Source: Pimelobacter simplex
Lineage (GTDB): Bacteria; Actinomycetota; Actinomycetes; Propionibacteriales; Nocardioidaceae
NCBI RefSeq assembly: GCF_024662235.1
Contig: NZ_CP096276.1
Span: forward strand, 3,720,001 to 3,784,000
DNA length: 64,000 nt
Direction of reading: 5' to 3'
The notes under the pieces were generated by a model. The model made no database searches and had not been told where the DNA came from. It worked only from the letters and a program-made list of their open reading frames with translations. Both the position numbers and the translations under genes were made by a program. Positions 56,412 to 64,000 of the stretch are shown piece after piece. Within the stretch, counting starts at the first letter, position 1; each line of letters opens with the position of its first letter.

Positions 56412-59400
56412 CTAGAGCGCGTCGAACGCCTTCCGGATCCGCACGTCCGACACCGGTCCGTCCGTCCCTAGGTGCTGGGCCCACAGCGAGACCCGGTACT
56501 CCTCCAGCATCCACCGCAGCGCCCGCAGCGCCGCCCCCGGCGGCCGTCCCTCGGGCAGCGCCGCCACGCGGGCCAGGTAGGCCTCCTGGAGCGGCTGGAC
56601 GATGTCCATCCGCTGCCGGTCCTTGACCAGGGCGGCCGGGCCGCCGTTGTCGAGGGCGACCCGGCGCTCGCGCATGGCGAGCAGCCAGATCCGCAGCCGG
56701 CGCAGCCGGGCGGTGCCGAGCTCGCCGACGAAGCCGTCGTGGACGAGGCGGCCGAGCTGGGCCTGGAGGTCGGCGAGCGCGGGCAGGAGCGGGAGGTCGG
56801 CGCGGCCGCTGAGGAGGCGGTCGACCTCGCGCCAGGTCTCCAGGACGCGCAGGAGCTCGGCGAGGGTCTCGCGCACCGAGGCGGCGGCCGTGGCGCGCAG
56901 GGCGGTGAGCAGGGTGTCGAAGTCGGCGGCGGTGAAGACCGCGGGCCGGGCGTCGACGGCGTCGGTGACGACGGCGCGCAGGCAGTCGGCCACCAGGTCG
57001 GCCGTCGACCCGTACGGCGTGCCGGCCAGGCCGAGCTTCTGGGCGTTGCTCAGCCCGTCGACGACGCCTGCGAGCGGCTTCGAGCCGAGCCCCAGCAACG
57101 CGAGCCGTACGACGCCCAGCCGGTGCCGCGCGTCGCGCTCGTCCGCGGACCCCGACACCTGCAGACCCACCGTGGTGCCCTCGTCGACCAGGCCCGGGTA
57201 GGCCTCGACCTCGTGCCCGGCCCGGGTCCAGGTCGCCGTCACCGGGATCTCGTCGAAGACCCAGCCGGTCTCGCCGGTCCGGGCGACGCCGGAGTCGGAG
57301 GCGACCGCCTTCATCGCCTTGTCGAACTCCCCCGCCAGCGGCGCCTTGAGCTCGGTGAGCGACTTGCCGCGGCCCTGGATCTTGCCGCTCTCGTCGACGA
57401 CGCGGTAGGTCGGCTTGAGGTGCTCGGGCAGGGCGCTGAGGTCCCAGGCCTCGCGGGGCACGTGCACGCCGGTGGTCGAGCGCAGGTAGCGCTCCAGCGC
57501 AGTGAGCAGCGCCTCCTCCCCCGCCGGTACGGCGGCCAGGAACTCCCGCGCCGTGTTGGGCGCCGGCACGAAACTCACCCGCAGCGCCTTGGGCAGGCTG
57601 CGGATCAGCTCGGTGACGAGCTCCTCGCGCAGCCCGGGCACGATCCAGGAGAAGTCGTCGTCGTCCACGCGGTTGAGCGTCGCGACCGGGATGTCGATGG
57701 TCAGGCCGTCGTCGCGCGCGCCCGGCTCGAAGTGGTAGCTGATCGGGAAGGTCAGCCCGCCGGCGACCGACCACGCCTCGGGGTAGTCGGCCTCGCGCAC
57801 CTCGTCGGCGCGGTCGTGGGTGAGCATCGCGGGATCGAAGTCCAGCAGCCGGGCGTCGGCCCGCCGGGCGTCGCGCCACCAGCGGTCGAAGTGGGCGCCG
57901 CTGACGATGCCGGCCGGGACCCGGGCGTCGTAGAAGTCGAAGAGGGTGTGCTCGTCGACGACGATGTCGCGGCGCCGGGCGCGGTGCTCCAGCTCCTCGG
58001 CCTGCTCCAGGAGCCGCTTGTTGTCGCGCAGGAAGTGGTGCCGGGTGTCCCACTCGCCGTAGACGAGCGCGTGCCGGATGAAGATCTCGCGGGAGAGCTC
58101 GGGGTCGACCTTGCCGTAGGTGACGGCACGATCGGCGGCCAGCGGTACGCCGTACAGCGTGACGCGCTCGCGGGCCATGACGGCCTGGCGCTTGCGGGAC
58201 CAGTGCGGCTCGGAGTAGGTCCGCTTCACCAGGTGCGCCCCGAGCCGCTCGGCCCAGCGCGGGTCGATCGCGGCGTTCTGGCGGGCCCAGAGCCGGCCGG
58301 TCTCGACGAGCTCGCCGGCCATCACGAAGGGCGGGTTCTTCCGGGCCAGGCCGGAGCCGGGGAAGATCGCGAACTTGGCGCCACGAGCACCGAGGTACTC
58401 GCGGGGTCCGGGCCGGCGACCGTCCTTGCGGGCCGCACCCGGCTTGGGCTTCTCGCGCTCCTCGAGGACGCCGACGTGCGAGAGCAGTCCGGAGAGCAGC
58501 GCCTGGTGGATGCCGTCGGCGTCGGGGGTGTCGGCCGGGGCCTCCAGCCGGACGCCCATCTCCTTGGTCACCTGGCGCAGCTGGGCGACGAACTCCTGCC
58601 ACTCGCGCACCCGCAGGTAGTTGAGGTACTCCCGCTTGCACATCCGCCGGAACGCGCTGCCCGACAGCTCCTTCTGCTGCTGGCGCAGGTGCCGCCACAG
58701 GTTGAGCCAGGCGAGGAAGTCCGAGCCCTCCGCCTTGAACCGCGCGTGGAGCTGGTCGGCCTGCGCCTGCTCCGCCGGCCGGTCCGCGCCGGGCCGCTCA
58801 CGCGGGTCCTGGAGCGAGAGCGCGGCCACGATGACCAGGACGTCGCGCACGCAGCCCAGCCGTTCGGCCTCCAGCAGCATCCGGCCCAGGCGCGGGTCGA
58901 TCGGCAGCCGGGCCAGGCGGCTGCCGATCTTGGTCAGCTGGCCCTCGCGGCCGGACGCGGCGACGGCGCCGAGCTCCTCGAGCAGCTGGGTGCCGGCCTG
59001 GACGTTGCGCCGGTCGGGCGGCTCGACGAACGGGAAGGCGGCGATGTCGCCGAGCCCCAGCGAGGTCATCTGCAGGATGACGGAGGCCAGGTTGGTGCGC
59101 AGTATCTCGGGATCGGTGAACTCGGGGCGGGACTCGAAGTCCTCCTCGGAGTACAGCCGGATCGCGATGCCCGCCGCGACCCGGCCGCACCGCCCGGAGC
59201 GCTGGTTGGCCGAGGCCTGGCTGATCGGCTCGATGGGCAGCCGCTGGACCTTGGTCCGCGCGGAGTAGCGCGAGATCCGGGCGACGCCGGTGTCGATCAC
59301 GTAGCGGATCCCCGGCACCGTCAGCGACGTCTCCGCGACGTTCGTCGCCAGGACGACGCGCCGCCGCGAACCCTTGGCCGGCGCGAAAACGCGGTGCTGC

Positions 59401-60230
59401 TCGGCCGCCGAGAGCCTGCTGTAGAGCGGGAGGACGTCGACCCCGCGGATCCCCTCCCCCAACGGCGCGAGCGCCTCGGCGGTGTCGCGGATCTCCCGCT
59501 CGCCCGGCAGGAAGACCAGGATGTCGCCCTGCCCCTCCGCCGACAGCTCCTTGACCGCGTCGACGATCGCCTCGGTCTGGTCGCGGACGATCGGCTCGCC
59601 GTCCTCGTCGTCCTCGGGCAGGTCCATGAGCGGCCGGTAGCGGACCTCGACCGGGTACGTGCGGCCGGAGACCTCGATGATCGGGGCGTCGTCGAAGTGC
59701 CGGGCGAAGCGGTCCGTGTCGATGGTCGCGGAGGTGATGACCAGCTTGAGATCGGGCCGCCGGGGCAGGAGCTGCTTGAGGTAGCCGAGCAGGAAGTCGA
59801 TGTTGAGGCTGCGCTCGTGCGCCTCGTCGATGATGATCGTGTCGTAGCGGCGCAGCAGCCGGTCGCGCTGGAGCTCGGCCAGCAGGATGCCGTCGGTCAT
59901 CAGCTTGATCCGGCTCTGCTTCGAGGTCCGGTCGGTGAACCGGACCTGGTAGCCGACCAGGTCGCCGAGCTCGGTGCCCAGCTCGGAGGCGATCCGCTCG
60001 GCCACCGAGCGGGCCGCGATCCGCCGGGGCTGGGTGTGCCCGATCATCCGCGCCCGGCCGTCGGGCCCGGGCGCGCCGCGCCCCAGCTCCAGGCAGATCT
60101 TCGGGAGCTGGGTGGTCTTCCCGGAGCCGGTCTCGCCCGCGACGATGACGACCTGGTGGTCGCGGATCGCGGCGGCGATGTCCTCGCGTCGGGCACTGAC
60201 CGGCAGGTCGGGCGGGTAGGTGATGTCCAC
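56412..60230 (-). CDS. hrpA: ATP-dependent RNA helicase HrpA
   Basis: A 1272-residue DEAH helicase: Walker A 'AGETGSGKTT' (31-40), 'TQPRRIAARSVAERIA', DEAH box 135-138 in 'IIIDEAHERSLN', 'TSATIDTDRFA', and motif VI 'QRSGRCGRVAAG'. Helicase-associated domains and the long DUF3418-type C-terminal region specific to HrpA follow ('FPISYHFEPGARDDGLTIDIPVATLNRVD', 'YRVSLWAQHLGTDGPVSDVRIRKAFDAL'). Full length for the family. Starts with GTG 60230. A role in mRNA processing or ribosome rescue is known for homologues. Confidence 0.96.
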   Translation of the reverse strand: MDITYPPDLPVSARREDIAAAIRDHQVVIVAGETGSGKTTQLPKICLELGRGAPGPDGRARMIGHTQPRRIAARSVAERIASELGTELGDLVGYQVRFTDRTSKQSRIKLMTDGILLAELQRDRLLRRYDTIIIDEAHERSLNIDFLLGYLKQLLPRRPDLKLVITSATIDTDRFARHFDDAPIIEVSGRTYPVEVRYRPLMDLPEDDEDGEPIVRDQTEAIVDAVKELSAEGQGDILVFLPGEREIRDTAEALAPLGEGIRGVDVLPLYSRLSAAEQHRVFAPAKGSRRRVVLATNVAETSLTVPGIRYVIDTGVARISRYSARTKVQRLPIEPISQASANQRSGRCGRVAAGIAIRLYSEEDFESRPEFTDPEILRTNLASVILQMTSLGLGDIAAFPFVEPPDRRNVQAGTQLLEELGAVAASGREGQLTKIGSRLARLPIDPRLGRMLLEAERLGCVRDVLVIVAALSLQDPRERPGADRPAEQAQADQLHARFKAEGSDFLAWLNLWRHLRQQQKELSGSAFRRMCKREYLNYLRVREWQEFVAQLRQVTKEMGVRLEAPADTPDADGIHQALLSGLLSHVGVLEEREKPKPGAARKDGRRPGPREYLGARGAKFAIFPGSGLARKNPPFVMAGELVETGRLWARQNAAIDPRWAERLGAHLVKRTYSEPHWSRKRQAVMARERVTLYGVPLAADRAVTYGKVDPELSREIFIRHALVYGEWDTRHHFLRDNKRLLEQAEELEHRARRRDIVVDEHTLFDFYDARVPAGIVSGAHFDRWWRDARRADARLLDFDPAMLTHDRADEVREADYPEAWSVAGGLTFPISYHFEPGARDDGLTIDIPVATLNRVDDDDFSWIVPGLREELVTELIRSLPKALRVSFVPAPNTAREFLAAVPAGEEALLTALERYLRSTTGVHVPREAWDLSALPEHLKPTYRVVDESGKIQGRGKSLTELKAPLAGEFDKAMKAVASDSGVARTGETGWVFDEIPVTATWTRAGHEVEAYPGLVDEGTTVGLQVSGSADERDARHRLGVVRLALLGLGSKPLAGVVDGLSNAQKLGLAGTPYGSTADLVADCLRAVVTDAVDARPAVFTAADFDTLLTALRATAAASVRETLAELLRVLETWREVDRLLSGRADLPLLPALADLQAQLGRLVHDGFVGELGTARLRRLRIWLLAMRERRVALDNGGPAALVKDRQRMDIVQPLQEAYLARVAALPEGRPPGAALRALRWMLEEYRVSLWAQHLGTDGPVSDVRIRKAFDAL

Positions 60231-60292
60231 AGCGGGACCATCCTCCCATCCGCCCGAGCGCGACGGCCACGCAGTTGTGCGCGGCCGGCCGC

Positions 60293-60952
60293 TCAGCCGT
60301 CGCCGACGCTGCGCAGGGGCGTCCCCGCGGTACGGCCGTAGGCCAGCTCGGCCGGGAAGTCGTCGGCGTCGCTGAACGAGATGATCACCACGCTCCGGGG
60401 GAACTGGGCGACCACCTGGGAGGTCGTGCCGTCGGTCGCCGTACGGGCCCGGCGGGCGCCGTCGATGGCGAGCGGCTCGCAGGTCCAGCCCGCGGCGCAG
60501 TCGGTCGCACCGGCCCAGCGCCAGGACGGGGCGTGCGCGATCGCCACGTGGCGGTAGCGCTCGATACCGTGGACCGACTCGATCACCGCGGCGAGAGCGC
60601 TCAAGTCGACGACCGTGAGGTCGTCCGGGCCGACCTCCCCGGTGCGGACGCCGCCCACCCGCAGCTCGTCCACCAGGGACCGGAGGTCCTGGGCGGCCGG
60701 CGGCGCGACGGGGGCTGCGGGGACCGCGGGAGCCGCGGGGTCCACCGAGGTGACCGCTCCGGGTCCGCCGCCGGTGAGGGCGATGCCACCGATGGTGACG
60801 GCGACCGCCGCGGTGCCGGCCACGGCCGCCAGCCGGCGGCGGCGCAACCGCCCGCGCCCCCGTCGTACGTCCTCGGCGGGGGCGACCGGCGGCACCGGGG
60901 CCCGGTCGCTCAGGTGGTGCAGCCGGTCGGTCAGCAGGTCGGTGTCGTTCAC
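60293..60952 (-). CDS. membrane protein coupled to the SigE-type sigma factor (possible anti-sigma)
   Basis: A 219-residue protein: a short cytoplasmic N-terminus with 'LLTDRLHHLSDRAPVPPVAPAEDVRRGRGRLRRRR', one transmembrane helix (about 42-60), a Pro/Ala-rich linker, and an extracytoplasmic domain with 'CAAGWTCEP'. The GTG start overlaps the sigma-factor stop (GTGA). Topology and coupling fit an anti-sigma factor or sigma-associated sensor, but no canonical zinc-binding anti-sigma motif is visible. Membrane anchoring is clear; function is inferred. Confidence 0.7.
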   Translation of the reverse strand: MNDTDLLTDRLHHLSDRAPVPPVAPAEDVRRGRGRLRRRRLAAVAGTAAVAVTIGGIALTGGGPGAVTSVDPAAPAVPAAPVAPPAAQDLRSLVDELRVGGVRTGEVGPDDLTVVDLSALAAVIESVHGIERYRHVAIAHAPSWRWAGATDCAAGWTCEPLAIDGARRARTATDGTTSQVVAQFPRSVVIISFSDADDFPAELAYGRTAGTPLRSVGDG

Positions 60953-61455
60953 GAGCTCTCCTTGGTCAGGTCCTCGGCCAGCACCTCGCGCAGGGTCGCC
61001 AGGGCGACGGAGGTCTGGCTCTTCACGGTTCCGGTGCTGACGTTCAGGTCGGCGGCGGTCTCCTCGACGGAGAGGCCCCACCAGTGGCGCAGGACCACGA
61101 CCCGGCGCTGGCCGGCTGGCAGGCGCCGCAGCGCCGACCACAGCGCGTCGTGCTCCTCGACCGCGTCCCCGGGGCCGGCGACCGCCTGCTCGGGCAGGGC
61201 GTCGCCGGCGGCGGCCTCGCGCCGCCACGGGCGCCGCCCCTCGTCCACGTGGGCGTTGACGATCGCCCGGCGCACGTAGGCGTCGACCGACGCGGCCCGC
61301 TGCACCCGCGGCCACGCGACGTACAACCGGGTCAGCGCGGCCTGGACCACGTCCTCGGCCCGGTGCGGGTCGCCGGTCAGCAGCCACGCGGCCCGGAACA
61401 GCTGGGGCCGGCGGGCGCCGACGTACGCCGCGAACGCCTCGTCCCGCGGGGTCAT
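60949..61455 (-). CDS. SigE-family (ECF-type) RNA polymerase sigma factor
   Basis: A 168-residue sigma-70 factor with region 2 ('FAAYVGARRPQLFRAAWLLTGDPHRAEDVVQAALTRLYVAW') and region 4 ('LRRLPAGQRRVVVLRHWWGLSVEETAADLNVSTGTVKSQTSVALATLREVL'). It belongs to the SigE family of short actinobacterial ECF-like sigmas. It is co-translated with a membrane protein that probably regulates it. No promoter consensus for it could be identified in the window. Confidence 0.92.
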   Translation of the reverse strand: MTPRDEAFAAYVGARRPQLFRAAWLLTGDPHRAEDVVQAALTRLYVAWPRVQRAASVDAYVRRAIVNAHVDEGRRPWRREAAAGDALPEQAVAGPGDAVEEHDALWSALRRLPAGQRRVVVLRHWWGLSVEETAADLNVSTGTVKSQTSVALATLREVLAEDLTKESS

Positions 61456-61510
61456 CCGGCTCCTTCCGTCGTCCTCACCTGTCTTGTTGACGTAACGGGC
61501 CGCGGATCGG

Positions 61511-61559
61511 TTGGGAGCGACCCGGCGTGGGTTACCGTGGACCACGATTGTCTGACAAT
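61511..61559 (+). promoter_or_regulatory. promoter and GntR/FadR-type operator for rocD
   Basis: -35 TTGGGA (61511-61516), 16-bp spacer, -10 TACCGT (61533-61538). The perfect palindrome ATTGTC-T-GACAAT (61547-61559) lies at the expected start of transcription. The core tGTCtGACa fits the FadR-subfamily GntR pattern yGTM-N-KACy. The regulator is not in the window. Confidence 0.6.
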
Positions 61560-61578
61560 CCGCTGACGGAGGGGTCCG

Positions 61579-62805
61579 ATGAGCAGTACCGCCGACCGTA
61601 CGATCACCCCGCGACGGACCGCCGAGGAAGTCGCCCGCGCCGAGGCGCGCACCGCGCACAACTACCACCCGCTGCCCGTCGTGCTCACCCACGGCGAGGG
61701 CGCCTGGGTGACCGACGTCGACGGCCGCCGGTTCCTCGACATGCTGGCCGGGTACTCCGCGCTCAACTTCGGGCACGCTCACCCGCGCCTGGTCGCCGCC
61801 GCGCACGCCCAGCTCGACCGGCTGACGCTCACCAGCCGGGCGTTCGTGCACGACCGCTTCGCCGACTTCTGCGCCGGCCTGGCCGACCTGTGCGGCAAGG
61901 ACCTCGTGCTGCCGATGAACACCGGAGCCGAGGCCGTCGAGACTGCCATCAAGGTCGCCCGCAAGTGGGGCTACGAGGTCAAGGCGGTCCCCGCCGACAG
62001 CGCCCGCATCGTCGTCGCCGCCGGCAACTTCCACGGCCGGACGACGACCATCGTCGGCTTCTCCGACGACCCCGACGCCCGCGGGGGCTTCGGCCCGTTC
62101 ACCCCCGGCTTCGACCTCGTCCCCTTCGGCGACCTCGCCGCCGTCGAGGCCGCGATCACCCCCAGCACGGTCGCCGTCCTGGTCGAGCCGATCCAGGGCG
62201 AGAGCGGCGTGGTCATCCCGCCCGCCGGCTACCTGGCCGGCCTGCGCGCCCTGTGCACCCGCGAGCGGGTGCTGCTCGTCGCCGACGAGATCCAGTCCGG
62301 CCTCGGCCGTACCGGCGCGACCTTCGCCTGCGACCACGAGGACGTCGTACCCGACCTCTACGTCCTCGGCAAGGCCCTCGGCGGCGGCATCGTCCCGGTC
62401 TCCGCGGTCGTCGGCGACCGGGACGTGCTCGGCGTACTGCGCCCGGGCCAGCACGGCTCGACGTTCGGCGGCAACCCGCTCGCCTGCGCCGTCGGCACCG
62501 AGGTGGTCGAGATGCTTCGCACCGGCGAGCACCAGGCCCGTGCCGCCGAGCTCGGCGTCGTCCTCCACGACCGGCTCACCGCCCTGGTCGGCAAGGGCGT
62601 CGTGGGCTTCCGCTCCCGCGGCCTGTGGGCCGGGATCGACATCGACCCCGCCCTCGGCACCGGCCGCGACGTCTGCGCCCGGCTGCTCACCCACGGCGTG
62701 CTGGCCAAGGACACCCACGGCTCGACCATCCGGCTCGCGCCGCCGCTGGTGATCTCGGCCGACGACCTGCACTGGGGGCTCGACCAGCTCGAGGCCAGTC
62801 TCTGA
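61579..62805 (+). CDS. rocD: ornithine aminotransferase
   Basis: A 408-residue class III PLP aminotransferase converting ornithine and 2-oxoglutarate to glutamate semialdehyde. 'MNTGAEAVETAIKVARKWGY', 'GNFHGRT', D236 in 'LLVADEIQSGLGRTG', PLP lysine K265 in 'LGKALGGGIVPVSAV', and 'HGSTFGGNPLACAV' all match RocD. The ribosome-binding site GGAGGGG precedes the ATG. The operator at 61547-61559 suggests induction by arginine/ornithine or a related catabolite. Confidence 0.93.
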   Translation: MSSTADRTITPRRTAEEVARAEARTAHNYHPLPVVLTHGEGAWVTDVDGRRFLDMLAGYSALNFGHAHPRLVAAAHAQLDRLTLTSRAFVHDRFADFCAGLADLCGKDLVLPMNTGAEAVETAIKVARKWGYEVKAVPADSARIVVAAGNFHGRTTTIVGFSDDPDARGGFGPFTPGFDLVPFGDLAAVEAAITPSTVAVLVEPIQGESGVVIPPAGYLAGLRALCTRERVLLVADEIQSGLGRTGATFACDHEDVVPDLYVLGKALGGGIVPVSAVVGDRDVLGVLRPGQHGSTFGGNPLACAVGTEVVEMLRTGEHQARAAELGVVLHDRLTALVGKGVVGFRSRGLWAGIDIDPALGTGRDVCARLLTHGVLAKDTHGSTIRLAPPLVISADDLHWGLDQLEASL

Positions 62806-62817
62806 GCAGAGCCTGAC

Positions 62818-63519
62818 TCAGCCGCCCAGGTCGGCCACGAGCCGCTCGGCGAGGGCCTCGGACGACTGCGGGTTCTGGCCCGAGTAGAGGTGTCGGTCGA
62901 CGACCGTGTGCGGACGCAGCGGCAGCCGCGCCTTGGAGTACACGACGCCGGCCTCCTTCATCCGGTCCTCCAGCAGCCAGGGCGCCTTGCGCGCGAACCG
63001 GTTGAGCAGCTCCTCGCGGTTGGACAGCCCGGTCATCCGGTAGCCGGCGAACGCCGACGTGCCGTCGGCGCGGTTCGCGGCGAGGATCGCGGCCGGCGCG
63101 TGGCACAGCAGCGCGAGCGGACGGCCGCTGTCGAGGCGGTGGGCCAGCAGGGCACCGGACACCGGGTCCACGGCGAGGTCCTCCATCGGACCGTGCCCGC
63201 CGGGGTAGAACACGAGGTCGTAGGCGTCCGGGTCGACGTCGGCGAGCACTGCGGGGCGGGCCAGCACGGGCGCCAGCGTGTCGAGCCGCTCCTGGAGCCG
63301 GCGACGCTTGCCCGGCAGGCCGCCGGCGATGCCGAGGCTGAGCCGGTCGACCGTCGGGGCCACCCCGCCGGGGGTGGCGACGGTGATCTCCCAGCCGGCG
63401 GCCTCGAAGATGCCGTGGGGCACGACGAGCTCCTCGGCCCAGAAGCCGGTCGGGTGCCGGGTGCCGTCGGTCAGGGTCCAGTGGTCGGCGGCCGAGACGA
63501 CCATGAGCACCGAGGTCAT
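62818..63519 (-). CDS. DJ-1/PfpI-family (class I glutamine amidotransferase-like) protein
   Basis: A 233-residue protein: 'LMVVSAADHWTLTDGTRHPTGFWAEELVVPHGIF' (E30 of the DJ-1 Glu-Cys pair), 'YDLVFYPGGHGPMEDLA' and nucleophile elbow 'LALLCHAPAAIL' (C139, H140). It resembles Hsp31/YajL-type glyoxalase III or deglycase relatives; activity is not certain. ATGA overlap with the acetoacetate-decarboxylase-like gene upstream shows coupling. It is convergent with rocD (12 bp). Confidence 0.85.
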   Translation of the reverse strand: MTSVLMVVSAADHWTLTDGTRHPTGFWAEELVVPHGIFEAAGWEITVATPGGVAPTVDRLSLGIAGGLPGKRRRLQERLDTLAPVLARPAVLADVDPDAYDLVFYPGGHGPMEDLAVDPVSGALLAHRLDSGRPLALLCHAPAAILAANRADGTSAFAGYRMTGLSNREELLNRFARKAPWLLEDRMKEAGVVYSKARLPLRPHTVVDRHLYSGQNPQSSEALAERLVADLGG

Positions 63520-64000
63520 CGGACCGCCTCCCGCACCGAGGTGGGCACCGGCAGGTGCAGGGCGAGCTGTCCCTCGGTCATCACGTCGAGGCGCACGGCC
63601 CGGGTCGGCGCGAGGGAGCGCAGGTCGTCGGAGACCCGCCCCTCCCGCAGCCGCAGGTCGAGCCCGCGCGGCAGGCTGCGGCTGCCGGAGGCCAGCACGT
63701 TGACCTGGCTCTGCGTCGCGTGCCACGCCCCCGCGAGCGTCGTGTACGACGTCAGCGTCGCCACGTGCTCGCCGCTCGCGCGGCTCCGCTGCCGCGGGGT
63801 CGCGACCGACAGAGCGACGTCGGTGCCGCCGTCGTCGTTGGCCACCCGGGCCGTCGTACGGCGGGCGTCGATGTCGACGTCGAGCCCGGTGACCCACTTC
63901 GGGAAGCCGTAGCCGTCGTGGCCGCGCACCTGGGCGATCTCGGTGCTCACCGGCAGCGCGAGCACGTAGGAGTGCAGGTGGTCGTTCTTCAGGCCCGCGA
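63516..64000 (-). CDS. acetoacetate decarboxylase-like protein, C-terminal part (N-terminus outside window)
   Basis: The minus-strand frame is open to the window edge. Visible sequence: 'NDHLHSYVLALPVSTEIAQVRGHDGYGFPKWVTGLDVDID', 'TLTSYTTLAGAWHATQSQVNVLASGSRSL' and an end 'EGQLALHLPVPTSVREAVR'. The 'YGFPKW' block and alternating beta pattern match the ADC-like superfamily, but the Schiff-base lysine region cannot be judged with the N-terminus missing. It is coupled to the DJ-1/PfpI gene downstream. Confidence 0.65.
   Translation of the reverse strand, partial: AGLKNDHLHSYVLALPVSTEIAQVRGHDGYGFPKWVTGLDVDIDARRTTARVANDDGGTDVALSVATPRQRSRASGEHVATLTSYTTLAGAWHATQSQVNVLASGSRSLPRGLDLRLREGRVSDDLRSLAPTRAVRLDVMTEGQLALHLPVPTSVREAVR

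Noticed and set aside
56472..60341. 1289-codon plus-strand open frame opposite hrpA
   Set aside because: Shadow of the HrpA reading frame; absence of stops is explained by very high GC.

Overview
The window is chromosomal DNA from a very GC-rich Gram-positive actinomycete. Nocardioidaceae (Nocardioides-like) is the best guess. This rests on gene content: the DUF3263/LytR_C pair, hemE next to DUF3000 and an RNase D-like gene, HemQ with a HemY-type oxidase, LigC with a PrimPol, and many TPR-containing XRE regulators. It also rests on the frequent leaderless promoters (a TAnnnT-type box 6-7 nt before the start codon). The taxon is an inference; no rRNA gene is present.

Layout. 1-4.1 kb: end of an AraC regulator; a SAM-riboswitch-controlled thrC-cysO unit; DUF3263, LytR_C protein and otsB. 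4.1-6.0 kb: a NarL-type two-component pair. 6.0-9.9 kb: an atypical stretch with three co-directional exported proteins (a secreted protein, a lipoprotein, a trypsin-like lipoprotein) and the decayed C-terminus of a large serine recombinase; it separates otsB from otsA. 10.1-17.9 kb: otsA, a PhaC-like hydrolase, an MFS transporter, a PLP decarboxylase, ung, a DODA-type dioxygenase behind a clear operator, and a lipoprotein. 18.0-22.2 kb: aldehyde dehydrogenase, GMC oxidoreductase and pdxY.

22.3-28.2 kb is the most unusual region. Four paralogous XRE-HTH/TPR regulators lie in tandem. Tail-to-tail with them is a 37-codon gene for a secreted peptide whose predicted mature form is the hexapeptide DKNYCC. 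A promoter region with three copies of a GAGTTG half-site precedes the peptide gene. This resembles an RRNPP-type peptide-pheromone system and is the best candidate for an undescribed system. A tRNA-Thr gene follows.

28.5-33.5 kb: ligC, a UspA-like protein, a LigD-type PrimPol, msrB, and a cysteine dioxygenase-rhodanese operon preceded by a leaderless poly-cysteine leader peptide (an attenuator); then hemQ. 33.5-37.1 kb: a second two-component pair and a membrane protein with a palindromic operator. Six 22-bp tandem repeats lie in front of hemY/cgoX. 38.6-48.6 kb: a DUF4349 lipoprotein, then a sulfone/sulfonate desulfurisation cluster (MFS, FMN reductase, SsuD, SfnB, SfnG, two DszC-like flavoproteins) with a divergent LysR gene. 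The LysR promoter shares an element with the poly-cysteine leader promoter, which suggests one sulfur regulon. 48.6-64 kb: an Ig-like repeat surface protein, hemE, DUF3000, RNase D, a membrane-anchored solute-binding protein, a possible structured RNA, hrpA, a SigE-family sigma factor with its partner, rocD, a DJ-1/PfpI protein and a partial acetoacetate-decarboxylase-like gene.

Themes: sulfur and cysteine economy (SAM riboswitch, CysO, CDO/rhodanese attenuator, sulfonate cluster), the coproporphyrin-dependent heme route (hemE, cgoX, hemQ, dispersed), trehalose synthesis split by an insertion, and peptide or two-component signalling. Most functions are family-level assignments from reading the translated sequence; no database search was run.
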